A DNA stretch of 64,000 nucleotides, from NCBI GenBank assembly GCA_029931535.1, contig JAQPZY010001495.1:2330001-2394000 (forward strand), written 5' to 3'. Source of the DNA: Margaritifera margaritifera (Eukaryota; Mollusca; Bivalvia; Unionida; Margaritiferidae). Positions 46,150-57,385 of this stretch are shown here, piece after piece (within the stretch, counting starts at the first letter, position 1; every line of letters begins with the position of its first letter). The notes beneath the pieces were generated by a model, which saw only the letters and a list, made by a program, of their open reading frames with translations, had not been told where the DNA came from and searched no databases. Both the position numbers and the translations under genes were made by a program.

Positions 46150-46340
46150 TAAAAAAACCATTTCAATCTCAAACGAGTACTTCTAAATTTCAAAACAGCA
46201 CAACTGCTAGGAATCAAACATCTGATAAGATTGATCAGAAATCCCTATCTCTTCCTACGTGCACTTATTGTGAAAAGAAAGGACACGTCATTTCTGATTG
46301 CTTCAGGTTGAAAAATAAGCAACAAAATAAAGACAGAGCT
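46150..46340 (+). pseudogene. Retrotransposon Gag C-terminus (zinc knuckle)
   Basis: CTYCEKKGHVISDC (from about 46260) is a CX2CX4HX4C nucleocapsid knuckle that binds element RNA, followed by a basic FRLKNKQQNKD tail. Only the end of gag is present; everything upstream is lost at the junction with Polinton sequence near 46145. Confidence 0.8.
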
Positions 46341-46420
46341 ATTCCAAATGTTCTTATTTCAAAGAGGTCAAGGTAACGGTCTTGTATTGAAAGCAAATAC
46401 ATTTGTTGGGTCCACAAAAA

Positions 46421-46442
46421 AAAAAAAAAAAAAAAAAAAAAA
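46421..46442. repeat. Poly(A) run inside the protease region
   Basis: About 22 consecutive A residues, encoding Lys in the reading frame between Gag and protease. Likely a replication-slippage expansion that also shifts the frame. Confidence 0.95.
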
Positions 46443-47055
46443 CAGGCTGACTCTATTTTGGAGACTTATGAACCATTCATGTCAGAAGGTTCTATATCAC
46501 TTATTGGTGATTCTGCCAAACCTATCCCTATTAAAATATTAAGGGACACAGGAGTTTCTCAGAGTCGTTTGTTATCGGGTACTTTGCTTTTGTCTGAGAA
46601 GTCTTATTCTAGTGAAAGTGTTTTTATTCAGGGGGTAGAGTGCGGCTTTGTAAATGTTGATCTATCTCCATTGTGTCAGTTTGGCATTAGACTTAGTTTC
46701 TTGACCTATGACTGTTGGGGCAGTGACTTCTTTACCTATAGAAGGTAACCATTTGTTGTTAGGCAATGACCTAGCTGGAGATAACGTCGAGGTCAGTCAA
46801 TTTGTAACTGACAAGCCTTGTTTGGATCAAAAAGCTTATCCTATTAATATCGAAATCCCTGATTTGTATCCTGCTTGTGCAGTTACCAGAGCTATGACAA
46901 AAAGAGCTCTTGAGAAAGATGGTGATCAGGAAATGATTCCTTTAGCTGAATCATGTATTGGTCAGTCTTTTGATGAGGTCACTTTCTCTTCTGATATTGG
47001 GCAATCGGAAGGTATTGATTCCAGTGATCCTCTTTTTTACAACTCAGTCTCTCTA
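46440..47055 (+). pseudogene. Retrotransposon aspartic protease and linker
   Basis: IKILRDTGVSQSRLLSG (about 46527-46578) contains the catalytic DTG triad of a retroviral-type aspartic protease. A second strand with IEGNHLLLGNDLAGD (46735-46780) matches the Gypsy protease flap and C-terminal ILGNDLAG motif. A spacer follows (46790-47055). Two overlapping frames cover it, with a frameshift near 46720, so it is broken. It would have cut the polyprotein. Confidence 0.8.
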
Positions 47056-47059
47056 TTCT

Positions 47060-48350
47060 AATCAGGGTGACAAAAGACAATTACTTGTTGTCTTACAGGA
47101 ACAAGATCCTGAAATCTCCTGTTTGTTTCATAGGGCTATTAGTGAAGCTGAAGCCACACAAGTTCATGTGTGTTACTTTGTGAAAAATGGGGTCCTTGTG
47201 AGAAAACAGAGACCACGTCAGGTACCCGCTTGTGACGAGCGGTCAGTGAGATATCACACTGTCGTTCCTAAGTCATATCGACAGGAAATTCTTAGTCTAG
47301 TCCATGAAACTCCCTTGGCTGGTCATTTAGGAGTCAAAAAGACTTGTCACATGATCTTGAATCGTTTTTATTGTCCGAAGCTTAAAAGTGATCTTTCTAA
47401 ATACTGCAGATCTTGTCACACTTGTCAAATGGTAGGAAAACCCAATCAGAAGATACCTAAGGCTCATCTGCAACCTATTCCTGCATTTGACGAATCATTT
47501 AGTAGAATCATGGTAGACTGTGTCGGTCCCTTACCTAAGACCAAGTCAGGCAACCAATACTTACTGACCATCGTGTGTGCGTCGACAAGATTTCCAGAGG
47601 CAATTCCTCTGAGAAATATAAAACCTAAAACTATTGTAAAAGCTTTGGTGAAGTTTTTTTTTTACACTTGTTGGCCTTCCCCTATCTGTCCAGTCTGATT
47701 AAGGGTAAAATTTGATGTCTGGATTTTTCCAACAAGTTATGCATGAATTGGGCATCCATCAGTTTGAATCTTCTGCCTATCACCCTGAAAGTATAAGCGC
47801 TTTGGAAAAATTTAATCAAACTTTGAAGAATATGATTCGGTCATATTGCTTTGATACAGGAAAGGATTGGAATGAGGGTGTTCATTAGTTGTTATTTGCT
47901 GTTAGGTAATCAGTTCAAGAGTCACTGGGTTTTAGTCCCTTTGAACTAGTTTTTGGTCATACTGTCCGTGGACCATTGAAATTATTGAAAGAGAAACTTC
48001 TTTCAAAGGAAGATTCAAAGATTAATCTTCTTGACCACGTCTCTGATTTCAAATACAAGTTGTCGAAAACCTGTGAAGTAGCAAAAACTAACCTTCACAC
48101 CACCCAGTCAAAAATGAAATGAAGGTATGACAGAAATGCAAATGAAAGGAGTTTTAAACCTGGTGAGAAAGTTCTTGCTGTCTTATCCATACCTCAAAAT
48201 CCTCTTCGGGCTAACTTGTATAGCCTTATACAGTTGAAAACAAAAGTAAATGACTTAAATTATATCATTACCTCTCCTGGGAGGCGGAAACAGAAACAAC
48301 TTTGTCACAGAAATATGTTCAAGGAGTATTTTGACAGAGATAGCACAGTT
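47060..48350 (+). pseudogene. Retrotransposon integrase, upstream of RT
   Basis: The 246-codon frame ending at 47698 holds the zinc-binding domain HETPLAGHLGVKK ... CRSCHTC (47305-47430) and the first catalytic Asp in IMVDCVGPLP (about 47510). After a frameshift at about 47690 come the second Asp in QSD (about 47692), and the catalytic Glu in SALEKFNQTLK (about 47800). A GPY/F-like module ends in RRKQKQLCHRNMFKEYF (about 48285-48335). It inserts element cDNA into chromosomes. Stops at about 47700, 47888 and 48120 inactivate it. It is followed directly by the RT leader, with no LTR or junction between, so its position before RT is original. Confidence 0.85.
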
Positions 48351-48439
48351 AATTATTCAATCAATTTAGTTTGTACCTGTCCCACAGAGTGAGGATGTCA
48401 ACTATGGAATACAATCCGATCCTAGTGATTCTGGTTTAA

Positions 48440-49170
48440 CCAACCTTCGGAATTCAGAAATATTGAACAATCTGGACCAGAAACTTTCATATCTACAACA
48501 ACAGGAAAGAAATGAACTAAAACATCTATTACATGCGTATGAGTACTTGTTTCCTGATGTTCCAACACGAACAAATAAAATCTGTTATGACGTTGACATT
48601 GTAGATTCTACATCTGTGAAACAGCATCTTTACAGGATGAATCCTCTCAAACATGACTATTTGAAGAAAGAAATTCAGTATTTACTACAAAATGATTTTA
48701 TAGAACCAAGTAAAAGTAACCATATATTCTTGTGACTAAGCCAGATGATACATTCCGCATGTGTACTGATTACAGAAACGTCAACAGTGTCACCAAAACG
48801 GATTCAATTCCAATACCAAGAATGGATGATTGCATTGATAAAGTTGGAAATGCGAAATATGTCACCAAGTTTGACCTTTTAAAAGGATTCTGGCAAATTC
48901 CACTCACGAAAGGGCAAAATAAATTTCAGCATTTGTAACTCCAGATTGGCTTTATCAATATAAAGTGATGCCTTTTGGAATGAAAATTCTCCGACAACGT
49001 TTCAACGTCTTTTGAACATGATAACAACTGGTCTAGATAATTGTGACGCGTACATCGATGACGTCATTATCTACAATGGCAACTGGTAAGATCACTTTGA
49101 AACCATTCGGAAATTCTTCGATCGACGCGGTAATGCAAATCTGACGATCAGTTTGATCAAAAGTTAGTTT
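48440..49170 (+). pseudogene. Retrotransposon reverse transcriptase
   Basis: The leader LSYLQQQERNELKHLLHAYE and FPDVPTRTNK (48490-48580) is the usual entry of Gypsy RTs. RT blocks follow: FIEPSKSNH (about 48700), TFRMCTDYRNVNSVTKTDSI (48750-48810), YVTKFDLLKGFWQIPL with the first catalytic Asp (48858-48905), and AYIDDVIIYN with the YxDD active site (about 49046-49075). A frameshift lies near 48735 and further damage at 48940-49010. The active-site residues themselves survive. It copies element RNA into cDNA. Confidence 0.88.
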
Positions 49171-49189
49171 TGCCATGTTTGTGTCACAT

Positions 49190-49630
49190 TTCTAGGACAT
49201 AATGTGGGAAACAGTCAAGTTAAATCTATAGAAGCTAACGTGAAAGCTATCTCTGAATCCCCTATGCCTGTTTGTGAAAAGCAACTGATGCGATTTTTAG
49301 GTATGGCTGGATATTATCGGAAATTTTGTTCAAATGTTTCCAAAATTGCCGAACCTTTGACAAATGTGTTGAGTAAGAAATCCAAACAAGCACCAGAAAA
49401 ATGATTCCACAACTGAGAAGGAATGTTTGGCTTTGATATTGGTTTTACAACATTTTGAAGTGTATGTTACCTCGGCTCTTTCTCCGGTTATTGTATACAG
49501 TGATCACAATCCCCTTACTTTCATCAACAAAATAAAAGATAAAAGACTACTAGCACATCAGGGGAAAAGACAATGTGATCGCAGATGCACTTTCACGTGC
49601 AGAGACTATATTGCTTTGTTTGTGTAATTG
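49190..49630 (+). pseudogene. RT connection and RNase H domain, internally deleted
   Basis: The connection part is open (49204-49404): LMRFLGMAGYYRKFCSNVSK, the standard Gypsy FLGxxxYYRKF motif. RNase H then lacks its first part. The usual FxxDAS strand and following region are missing at about 49400, and reading resumes at STTEKECLALILVLQHFEVY (49405-49465) and VYSDHNPLTFI (49493-49525). A second deletion at about 49550 fuses into the VIADALSRAET-like end. The ORF ends about 100 bp before the polypurine tract, so RNase H is the last domain of pol. Confidence 0.82.
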
Positions 49631-49725
49631 AGTTGAGTGACATTTATAGGACATTTTCCTATGAAATTTTGATATTGCATATTTAAAAGAAAGCTTTGTT
49701 GCATAAAAATATTTTGTTTCTTTAT

Positions 49726-49734
49726 GAGGAGAGG
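49726..49734 (+). other. Polypurine tract
   Basis: GAGGAGAGG sits immediately before the LTR start TGTTATG. It is the expected primer site for plus-strand DNA synthesis of an LTR retrotransposon. Confidence 0.8.
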
Positions 49735-50410
49735 TGTTATGTATATTGAATTTATAATATGTGTCCATGAGGTAGGTTGTACTTTAGTGGTCCTTTTGTA
49801 AACAACATGTATACTGCATTTGAGTTCAAGGTCAGTTTTGTTGACATAGCATTTAGAGTTACTCATATTCTAGAATATTCTGTCATGTGACTTGTCTTAT
49901 ATTTATATAGCATCTGGTAAACAATATTCCATTCCTATACTAAACTTCAAATTATCAAGATCAGTATATTAAGGAATTTATTTTAGTAATCAGATGTAAC
50001 AGTTGTGAAAATCGGAGCAAATTCTGAGAGAGGAATTATTTATTTTAAATATTCATTAGAGTTACCAAAAGTGCTCAATTTCATATTGGATTGATATTTG
50101 ATTTTGGGATTTATGTGAATTCATTCAAAGATATTCTGGATTACATCATTCAGGCACATTAAAACATTCAAGACTACTAGCACATAAGGACATCCAAGGT
50201 TACTGGAATTCATTCGGAACATTCTATATTTAGGACTTGTGATTTGGACACTTAGGATTATTGGATTATTTGGATTTTAATTCCCGTTTCTGTAAGTGTC
50301 TTTTGAATTTTCACTTTAATTATCTAGAAATAAATTGTTTGTTGATTTTACTTACATTGTTGATTTCACTTTCTTTCTGTTACGTTAATTTAAGTCATAG
50401 AGTCGTAACA
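49735..50410 (+). repeat. 3' LTR of the Gmr1-like element (676 bp)
   Basis: Begins TGTTATGTAT and ends GAGTCGTAACA (TG...CA), preceded by a polypurine tract. Most of its length aligns, in reverse complement, with 58262-58904, which independently supports the LTR limits. Shared blocks include GCATTTGAGTTCAAGG, GAGAGGAATTATTTA, TTCATTCAAAGA(T/C)ATTCTGGATT and ATTCGG/TAACATTCTATAT. Confidence 0.88.
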
Positions 50411-51375
50411 ATTTAAATGTCTCTGCGATATCTAAATAGTTGACAAAACCATGAAAAGCTAGATGATCGGCTTTCTTAATTTACTTCCTTTAAGTTATTT
50501 TTGACTTCAGCAAATTTAATACCTTACAGTAGGATATCGATATGTGGAAAGATGCCGCAACAGTAAATAAAAAAGAAATATAATTCTCTTTTTAAAATAT
50601 TATTTTATTATCTTCTTCCTTCTATGACATTTTAAGGCAAACTCCGTCAGGGCGTGGGCAGGATTACGATTTTTAAATCCACACTGTATGATGTAAATGT
50701 AACCGGGTGAAAAAACGGTCGCGGGCCGGATGCAACCTGCGGGATGTAGGTTGCACATGCCTGTTTTAAAGCTTCACCTCGTGCCATGAAATTGGTTGTT
50801 CTAATCGGTGTTTAATACTGAACAGTTGTTCCATCTGGATATGTCATTTGATTGGAAGGCCGGGATATTTAATTATATGAAAAAGTTTGTTAACATAACT
50901 ATCATGCCATTTTGATAAACTGTAACATGTAATGTCTGCAGAGTGCAATAGTAAATTTGGTGTTGCCAAGCCAGTGTGTCAGACATCATATAAGTCTGCA
51001 CATTTTAGAGGTTTGTACCAATTAAATACTTCAAGAAGGGAATACATTAACTTTCGTCTTAGTCATTTGGTTAGCTAATTTGTTACACTATCATCGCATT
51101 CCTTCTCTAGGTTTCTTAGTCACACATAAACAAGTCATCGCGATACATTATGTCTTTTAGAAGCCATTTTCGCATCGATTTTGTTATTATAAGCGTGACG
51201 TTCTATGCAAAACAAGCTTTTCCCAAAGTCTGTATCCCTCTCTCAACTATCTGAGATAATTTTGTGCTTTACTTTTACCAACCATTATTAGGTGAATCTG
51301 CTTAGAAAAGTTAGAATCACATAAAATAATGCTGACGTTTGAATTAATATTTTATCATGCATTGGTTTACGTTTT
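50411..51375. other. Gene-free stretch
   Basis: Does not continue the Polinton gene that is cut at 46145. A GC-richer patch (50640-50770) contains GCGGGCCGGATGCAACC, reminiscent of transposon-derived repeats, but I cannot name it. Confidence 0.5.
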
Positions 51376-51380
51376 TTAAA

Positions 51381-51599
51381 AACCATTCGAGTTTTTCGAA
51401 GATCTTTAAAGACCAGCCCACAAGCATCATCAGGAGATGTTAAAGGATTGTCTGATCATTTGTCTGAAGCAAAGGATCGGTATGAGGTTTTGGGCTTTCT
51501 GTCTTTACTTGAAAGAAATATGAAATCAATAGCGCCTAGTTCTAAGGAATTCAGCCGAAATAATTTGATGGACATTAACTTGAAGTTGTATGAAAGATA
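51381..51599 (+). CDS. Unrecognised coding-like fragment (72 codons)
   Basis: A plus frame open from about 51381 to a TAA at 51597-51599. Composition looks coding (Ser, Lys, Leu, Glu mix): SPQASSGDVKGLSDHLSEAK then VLGFLSLLERNMKSIAPSSK. There is no upstream Met in a good context, so if real it is a terminal exon or a piece of a transposon gene. A T-rich tract precedes it (51358-51378), as at a splice acceptor. No family recognised. Chance remains possible. Confidence 0.35.
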
Positions 51600-52045
51600 A
51601 AGGCTCTTTTGAAGAAATTAATTGAATATTAGCTTGGAGACGATATGGAGCTAACTTTAATAGAATATAACATTTTTTCATGCTTGATTAAAATAAAGCA
51701 GTACGAAGAACGTATATATACCAATAATTGCATTCATTATTAAAATAATTGTGCTACTAGAAGCAATTAAAACATGGTATCAAATTAAAACTGTTGTGCT
51801 TAGTGGTGCATATCTTGACCTGAAGAAGTTTACCCACGGGTCAACAACTGAAGCAACTATATCTCATTTTACATGTTTAAAACCATGATACGGTCATACT
51901 GTGTACACATATGATCGATTCTGTCTTATTGTTTCATCGGGGTTGTCAGTTTTCAAGGTTATTGTCTCGCAACCACCCTAATTGTGTAGACCACGAAATG
52001 CAGTTTTGACACGTAATAAAAGAAACTACAGAATCGCTTAAATTA
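51600..52045. other. Gene-free stretch
   Basis: No gene or repeat recognised. Confidence 0.5.
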
Positions 52046-52049
52046 TTTA

Positions 52050-52340
52050 AACGGTAGCAAACAGAGTCTAATTTGCCTACCGTTTGTACTCGTGTATAAT
52101 TCCAGTCCAAATGCAAGCAACATAGACCCTGATCTGCTGTCTCATAATGCGCCGGAAGATCAGGGTCTATGTTGTTTGTTCTACCAATTAGTCCTTACAA
52201 ACTGCATAGACCCAGATCTGCCGGCGCATTATGCGACGGCAGATCAGGGTCTATGTTGTTTGCATTTGGAAACACCTTTACGCGAGTATATACGGTAGGC
52301 AAATTAGACTTTGTTTGTGACAGTAAAATATTTTAAACCG
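52050..52340. mobile_element. Nested foldback/MITE with two internal hairpins
   Basis: The outer arms, 52056-52098 (GCAAACAGAGTCTAATTTGC...) and about 52278-52317 (its inverse, with TACCGT and AGTCTAATTTGCCTACCGT), are reverse complements. An inner arm, CCAAATGCAAGCAACATAGA at 52107-52126, pairs with 52249-52268. Within it are two separate perfect-stem hairpins built on CATAGACCC(T/A)GATCT ... AGATCAGGGTCTATG: hairpin A 52121-52170 and hairpin B 52205-52255. The two loops carry inverse CATAATGCGC / GCGCATTATG sequences. The whole is a symmetric palindrome, probably a non-autonomous DNA transposon. Confidence 0.85.
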
Positions 52341-52384
52341 TATGCAGTTTGCAGTTGGTATCGGATTATATGCGAGTATATACG

Positions 52385-52385
<1 letters not shown>

Positions 52386-52460
<75 letters not shown>
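52386..52460. repeat. (AT)n microsatellite
   Basis: About 75 bp of AT dinucleotides, immediately after GCGAGTATATACG, a sequence also found at 52281-52294 in the palindrome. Confidence 0.98.
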
Positions 52461-52462
<2 letters not shown>

Positions 52463-53590
52463 CATATTTGTCCTTCTACTTTGTTACCAAACAATAAAAG
52501 TGTGTTCAAACATATCAAAATACAGTTATCCTATTCATCCATTTATTCAGTGCTAATGCGATATGACTGCCGAGAATTGTTTCTCCGACTTAAAGTTTTT
52601 CTATAAGTTCAATTCATTTTTATCATTTTATTTGCCATTTGTCTGCTCGAGAAGTATTATTACTTGACTTAGTCAACTTTAAGGAGCAGTCAGCTACTAT
52701 AAGTTTTACTTTATCGCCCTTAAACATTTAAAATGTTCCCGTGTGTAATTAAAACTGTTATTGCTGAAATCCAGCTGTCAAATTCAACTTTGTTAGTTTG
52801 TAACATGTTTGTCCCCACCCCCACCCCCATTTTACAATCTTTCTGAGCAAGAGAACCAGCTGAAGTTTACAGAATAAATAGTATTTAAGTTTACAGAATA
52901 ATTAGTATTTAAGAGATGCTTGGAGGCCTTCTCCTCCCAATCTTATGGATTTTTCTTTCCTCAGAGAAACACTGCACTGGCGACGACCGAAGTTTACATG
53001 TCCAGTGAACAATCCTTTGGCACTTTGAATTACAGATAGTGTTTTGTCTCGATATGAAGAAAAACAAAATAGGATTGGTGATAATGTTTTCCATTGCCAT
53101 AGAAACAAAAACATATTGCCAGACCATTACTCTGATTCAGTGTAACCTGTCCTGACTGTACGTTAGTGATTTGTCAACAAAGTTGAATATTAGAGAGAAT
53201 AAATATCGTCGGATATAACGGGTCGATCCGCAATTTTTTGTGTTTTATGACTTGAACGCATAAATGCGTCATGCACATTACCACTAAGAACACACAAAAT
53301 AATTATTTTACGATCCGGCACAAAAAACAATGGAAGCGGAAAAATAACTTCAATACTAGCATCATCATCACCACAACTGCCATCGATTTTATCATCATCA
53401 TTGGCGGCGTCATCCTGTCCGCTATCACCATCTTACAATTCCTCCTTATGCTCCAATGGTTATATAAAAAGGCCAAAAAATGGTAAGATAATAAAAATGA
53501 CAACAAGATATCGAAGTGAATTAAACATGAATATCAACAATAGTTACTGTTTCATATCACACACACCATTTTCTAATTTTGACATGATAC
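52461..53590. other. Gene-free stretch
   Basis: Short frames only. A partial direct repeat AAGTTTACAGAATAA(A/T)TAGTATTTAAG occurs at 52863-52889 and 52888-52914. No gene recognised. Confidence 0.5.
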
Positions 53591-53591
53591 T

Positions 53592-53796
53592 TATTACCCA
53601 TGTTATAATTTTATTTTGTATATTTTTGCCTTTGTAGCACATTATTATTTTCATGTTATAATTTTATTTTGTATATTTGCCTTTGTAATACATTATTATT
53701 ACCCATGCTGTAATTGTATTTTGTATATTTGCCTTTGTAACACATTATTATTACCCATGTTATAATTTTATTTTGTATATTTGCCTTTGTAACACA
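53592..53796. repeat. About 53-bp tandem repeat x4
   Basis: The unit TTATTACCCATGTTATAATT followed by TTATTTTGTATATTTGCCTTTGTAACACA is present four times, with the ATGTTATAATT landmark at 53600, 53653, 53705 and 53758 and small differences. Confidence 0.9.
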
Positions 53797-53951
53797 TACA
53801 TATAATTCGCTTTGCTTGTGATGTGACGTAAGCAAATTGACATAAGATCTGAACTGGTACCGTAGGATTTTTTTACAGTACATCACACGCACCTTCGAAT
53901 TTTAATGTCAATATCTTTGTTGACATGAGAAATTACTCCATTCCGTGTACA

Positions 53952-54213
53952 CAGTGGCGGCGCGAGCGGGGGTCGGGGGATCAATTGTCCCCAGGCGCCA
54001 GACGAAGGGGGCCGCCGTCGCAAGCTTTTTTCATTTTTTTCAGCTACAATTTTCATAGTATTTCACGTCACCTCAGTGTAACGGGGGCTTAGAATGAGGG
54101 GGGGGGGTAGGATGGAAATTGGCAACTGACATAAAAACTGTTCTCTGTGGGAAGGTAGGGGTGCCACTAAAGAACATTGCCTCCGGGCGCCTCGAACCCT
54201 CGCGCCGCCACTG
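53952..54213. mobile_element. hAT-type MITE (262 bp) with 8-bp target duplication
   Basis: Terminal inverted repeats CAGTGGCGGCGCGAG (53952-53966) and CTCGCGCCGCCACTG (54199-54213) are perfect over 15 bp. The element is flanked by the direct repeat CGTGTACA at 53944-53951 and 54214-54221. An 8-bp target duplication with CAGTGGCGG-type ends is typical of hAT elements. The inside is GC-rich relative to surroundings, contains a G run (54099-54107) and no gene. Confidence 0.92.
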
Positions 54214-54221
54214 CGTGTACA

Positions 54222-55013
<792 letters not shown>

Positions 55014-55138
55014 TGTGTAATTCTCTATAATAATTAATCTATACCTTGATTTCTGTAATAGGAATCCAGATGGACTGTGTATTTAGATGAGAATTAATTA
55101 CTGCGTCGACATGCGGGCAAGGCCGTCGTAATGTGTGC

Positions 55139-55235
55139 ATGGTCGAGATGGTATAGGGGTTGGTACTTACAGGCAAGGTGATGGGTGCCGTAACCGCGGA
55201 TCCGTGTTCGAATCTCCATAGAGTACGACTTAAAA
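55139..55235 (+). mobile_element. tRNA-like SINE head
   Basis: TGGTATAGGGGTTGGTAC (about 55149-55166) resembles an A box within a D-arm, and CCGTGTTCGAATCTC (55202-55216) a B box. Spacing (about 40 bp) fits a polymerase III promoter. There is no clear acceptor stem pairing, so this is read as a SINE head rather than a functional tRNA. The body after 55235 is not recognisable. Confidence 0.55.
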
Positions 55236-55239
55236 TTCT

Positions 55240-56765
55240 CTAACCTTTATGATACTATTATTTATTCGTATTTAGATAGATAGATATATATCAGTTTTGT
55301 ATCAGAGCTATCAGCTGTTGTATTGTAGATGTAGAAGAAATATTCTTTTTTCTTCAATAAGTCTTTGATTATTTAGATTTTTAAAAAGGCTTGAATTTAT
55401 ACAGGCTGTACCAGCTTTTGTGAAAACATAAAACGTAACGATCGATAGCAATGGAGTTAATAAATAAATGACCCAGTCGAAATGAGAGCGGTGTGTGTGT
55501 GTGTGTGTGGTGTTACATTGGTTGTAACTTGCAACTCACTTCAGTAATTTTGCATTTGTATATGCTACTTATGTATTTATTTTCCAGCTTTCTCCACCAC
55601 ATGGTTTTATTTTCATGATGCATTTCTACATCCGCTCTTCCTCTGCCCATATTTACGACAGTGTTTCGATTTTATTATGAAATGAATTATTGTTTTTCTG
55701 CTACATATGGTTAAAACTACGCAAGACTCTTACTATGAAAGCTTTAGAATTCTTTTTTTAGGCTTCCGTCTCATTAAAGCCATTGATATACATAATATAA
55801 TGTAAAAGAGACTGGATTTAAATATTTACTAGATCAATGTTTTAAAAAACTTAAATGATCCTGGCTGTGAATAATGTTGAAATATATACAAATCAGTATG
55901 TCAATGGATCTTGCAATTTTAGGGAGAAGCTTTTACTTGAAAACAAGACAATCTACAGCCGCGTATTATGCAAATAAGATTTATCTAGTGAAACGTTGCA
56001 CTCTAGGACCTTTTTATTTTCCAGGTGAAGATGTATTTAATTAGCAAACAATCACAACGTTTCAGGGCCAGTGATTGCTTCTTGGTAATCTAGTTAACAA
56101 AGCTTTTACAGAAATATTTTATGTGTCAAGTGGTTAACTAATATATGGAGTATTCAATATGAGAGTGTGAACCGCAGCGTGTTGTCTTTTGTAAATACTA
56201 ATAATAATATAAATAATCATCATCATCATCATCATCATCACGATTACAACAGCATGTGCGATCAGCAGAAAGTTACACAATTTTAGAATATTATATGGGG
56301 AAAATCAAACCAACATAAAGACGTTGCAGAGAGGCTGACCAAGATCGAAGAGAAGCTCCATAATGTCGAGAAAATATCACAAAAATACCATAATAAAACT
56401 CCCAACTAGAAAGCGTCAAGATTTGAGTCTGGCTTTATAAATTCCCTCGCATGGTAAATTACAGCTGAATTGCAACTTGGCATGAATACAGAAAAAATGT
56501 CATCACGGATGACTAAAGAGTACAATATATTTTTGATAAGAAACAAGGAAAATCCAATGCAAGGAGTAGTTAGGTAACTTTTCTCAGCCTATTGATGGTA
56601 TCAAAGATAATAACTATAATCATGATTTCCGTGATATGTGACCTTTTAGAAGGCATACTCGAATTAAAACACGACGAAAGTGAAGGGTAACACGAGAACC
56701 AACTACTGATCGAAAAAAAATGGTAAGCTGGAATCGCAAAGGCAAAATACGTTTTAAGTACCAAA
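55240..56765. other. Gene-free stretch
   Basis: Contains small simple repeats: (GT)n at 55492-55509 and (ATC)n at 56218-56242. The rest shows no gene. A 64-codon minus frame at 56570-56764 has no motif. Confidence 0.5.
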
Positions 56766-56768
56766 AGA

Positions 56769-56919
56769 TGACACCTGACAGAAACCCCTACTCGCTAATA
56801 TGTATAGTGGTAAAATCTGACACCTGACAGAAACCCCTACTCGCTAATATGTATAGTGGTAAAATCTGACACCTGACGGAAACCCATACTCGCTAATATA
56901 TATAGTGGTAAAATCTGAC
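56769..56919. repeat. 49-bp tandem repeat x3
   Basis: TGACACCTGACAGAAACCCC plus the following 29 bases is repeated at 56769, 56818 and 56867, and a partial fourth starts at 56916. Copies are nearly identical. Confidence 0.95.
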
Positions 56920-57204
56920 ACTTACAACAAATCATCGCAAACAGTGGGATGTGTTAGACGATGTAACTCGAGACTCATGACAACATATCTGAAATAACAG
57001 GAACAAAACGGGCATCTTCCAGGTTGACCCACTGTCACCACTTCGTGACAATCAAGACTGACAAGAGTGTTTCGACAACAGAAATCAGGGGCCCAACCAA
57101 TAATTTCAGAAAGACTAATCACTGCTGTTCATAAACATTTGGATTTACAGGGGCGAAACGATTCTGGAATATGCTTCAATGTCGACTTAGGAGAATTCTC
57201 ATTG

Positions 57205-57385
57205 CTGAAGGGAGCAATACTGATCATTCAGCATGCCAAACTGTAAAAATCAGAGAGTACAATCTCCCAGACATTGTTGACATCCTAATTATATTTACAA
57301 CAATTAAGTGAACGATACTGAGCATTCGACATGACAAACTGTCAAAATCAGAGAGTACAATCTCCCAGACCATCGTTGATTACAA
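57205..57385. repeat. Direct duplication of about 80 bp, 102 bp apart
   Basis: The segment from 57205 (landmark CAGAGAGTACAATCTCCCAG at about 57251) recurs from 57307 (same landmark at about 57350), with diverged left halves and a short AT-rich spacer. Confidence 0.85.

Larger units (their letters stand above)
46150..50410 (+). mobile_element. Gmr1-like Ty3/Gypsy LTR retrotransposon, 5'-truncated
   Basis: Domain order on one strand is Gag zinc knuckle (46260), protease (46527), integrase (47060-48340), reverse transcriptase (48440-49160), RNase H (49190-49630), polypurine tract (49726) and 3' LTR (49735-50410). In most Gypsy elements integrase comes last. Integrase before RT in an otherwise Gypsy-like protein is the defining feature of the Gmr1 group. 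The 5' LTR and most of gag are absent: the left end runs directly into Polinton sequence. Several frameshifts, stops and internal deletions; inactive. Confidence 0.88.

Noticed and set aside
50411..50600. Continuation of the 40-46 kb Polinton fragment after the retrotransposon
   Set aside because: The sequence after the 3' LTR does not match the expected next part of the coiled-coil gene of copy 1, so a simple insertion model was dropped.
56922..57122. Possible C2H2 zinc finger (CPFCSCYFRYVVMSLELHRLTH) on the minus strand
   Set aside because: The Cys-His spacing is one residue longer than usual, no hydrophobic core pattern or second finger occurs, and the flanks are tandem repeats. Most likely chance, or an unrecognisable LINE tail.
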